Assembly: GCF_002831585.1 (NCBI RefSeq) | Contig: NZ_CP025113.1 | Location: forward strand, 6,587,001 to 6,651,000 | Length of the DNA: 64,000 nucleotides | Direction: 5' to 3' | Origin: Bradyrhizobium sp. SK17 | Lineage (GTDB): Bacteria > Pseudomonadota > Alphaproteobacteria > Rhizobiales > Xanthobacteraceae | Part shown: piece after piece, positions 63,696-64,000 of the stretch | Layout: each line of letters opens with the position of its first letter | Numbering within the stretch: the first letter of the stretch is position 1 | Position numbers and translations under genes: made by a program | The notes under the pieces: model-generated | Seen by the model: only the letters and a program-made list of their open reading frames with translations | Databases searched by the model: none | Told to the model about the DNA's origin: nothing

Positions 63696-63902
63696 ATGAT
63701 TCACAAGGGCGTCGAGTTCAGCGTCACGCAGTTCGTGGCAGGCGTCTGGAAATGGCGTTTCCAGATCGGCGACCGGGTCTTCATGGGCAAGACCGAAGCG
63801 AAGCTCGACCTGCTGGCGATCCGCCGTGTCCAGTTGCGGATCGACCGCGAGCTCAACAATCTCGAGCGCACGCGCTCCAGCGGCCGTGGCGATGGGGATT
63901 GA
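63696..63902 (+). CDS. Small conserved-looking protein of unknown function
   Basis: 68 residues from the ATG at 63696; an upstream in-frame start at 63627 lies in A/T-rich DNA and is less likely. The sequence has a strand-rich half (VEFSVTQFVAGVWKWRFQIG) and a basic helix (AIRRVQLRIDRELNNLERTR), with a compact soluble composition. I recall similar short proteins in Bradyrhizobium but know no function. High-GC third positions support coding. Confidence 0.6.
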   Translation: MIHKGVEFSVTQFVAGVWKWRFQIGDRVFMGKTEAKLDLLAIRRVQLRIDRELNNLERTRSSGRGDGD

Positions 63903-63952
63903 GGCACGTCGGTCCGGCACGTTCGGATGCGCCGGCGGGCCGGCCTCATGCG

Positions 63953-64000
63953 TCAGTCGGCGCTGGCGAGCCGCCGCATCGTGAACTCGATGTCGCCGCC
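63953..64000 (-). CDS. 3' end of a gene continuing past the right edge
   Basis: The last 15 codons of a minus-strand frame (ending GDIEFTMRRLASAD and TGA) are visible. The convergent position after the small plus-strand gene and the GC-rich codons suggest a real gene, but too little is present to name it. Confidence 0.35.
   Translation of the reverse strand, partial: GGDIEFTMRRLASAD

Overview
This 64 kb window is a chromosomal stretch from a high-GC alphaproteobacterium, most likely Bradyrhizobium or a close relative in the Nitrobacteraceae. RecA, PurC, the NADP-type isocitrate dehydrogenase and the GTTC-N7-GTTC SOS box all fit. So do the dispersed palindromic repeats, which resemble families I associate with Bradyrhizobium genomes. 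The genus call rests on recalled family resemblance, not on a search. I see no insertion sequence, prophage, CRISPR array, rRNA or tRNA.

Layout. 1-6.5 kb: serine hydrolase (cut by the left edge), macrodomain protein, CGFS glutaredoxin, the ergothioneine pair egtB-egtD, DUF4345 and LtrA membrane proteins, and a BolA/IbaG-type partner of the glutaredoxin. 6.6-13.4 kb: small membrane proteins, an acyltransferase and an RND efflux operon diverging from soxR, with a textbook SoxR operator in a 19-bp promoter spacer. 13.4-30.3 kb: purL, then purQ, purS and purC (three-subunit FGAM synthase plus SAICAR synthetase) and purB. They are interleaved with a thioesterase, a secreted phosphatase/phosphodiesterase, GST/HxlR, a DMT exporter, a TPR protein, an orphan TctC-type binding protein, the F1-ATPase zeta inhibitor, and a divergent LysR / PEP-mutase-family pair.

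30.4-37.9 kb holds the most distinctive block: osmC-like, acyl-CoA-dehydrogenase-fold flavoprotein, rhodanese, nitrate/cyanate-type ABC importer (binding protein, permease, ATPase) and cyanase, all on the minus strand and facing a divergent TetR gene. It looks like one uptake and conversion pathway for a cyanate-yielding compound and is the best candidate for an undescribed system. 37.9-47.1 kb is accessory: DUF21 protein, AAC(3)-like acetyltransferase, diguanylate cyclase, ribitol-dehydrogenase-like SDR, LysR/PACE efflux pair, a branched-chain-type binding protein, AraC/YdcZ, and a six-cysteine secreted protein.

47.3-64 kb is mainly housekeeping: a TrmJ tRNA methyltransferase fused to a DUF559 nuclease-like domain, a membrane alpha/beta hydrolase, icd, alaS, and gcvT-gcvH-gcvP behind a tandem glycine riboswitch. 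These are followed by a thioesterase, a DUF1835-like protein and recA with its SOS box and terminator. Thiol and redox themes recur (glutaredoxin/BolA, ergothioneine, GST, SoxR, OsmC, rhodanese). The clearest regulatory calls are the SoxR operator, the glycine riboswitch and the SOS box.
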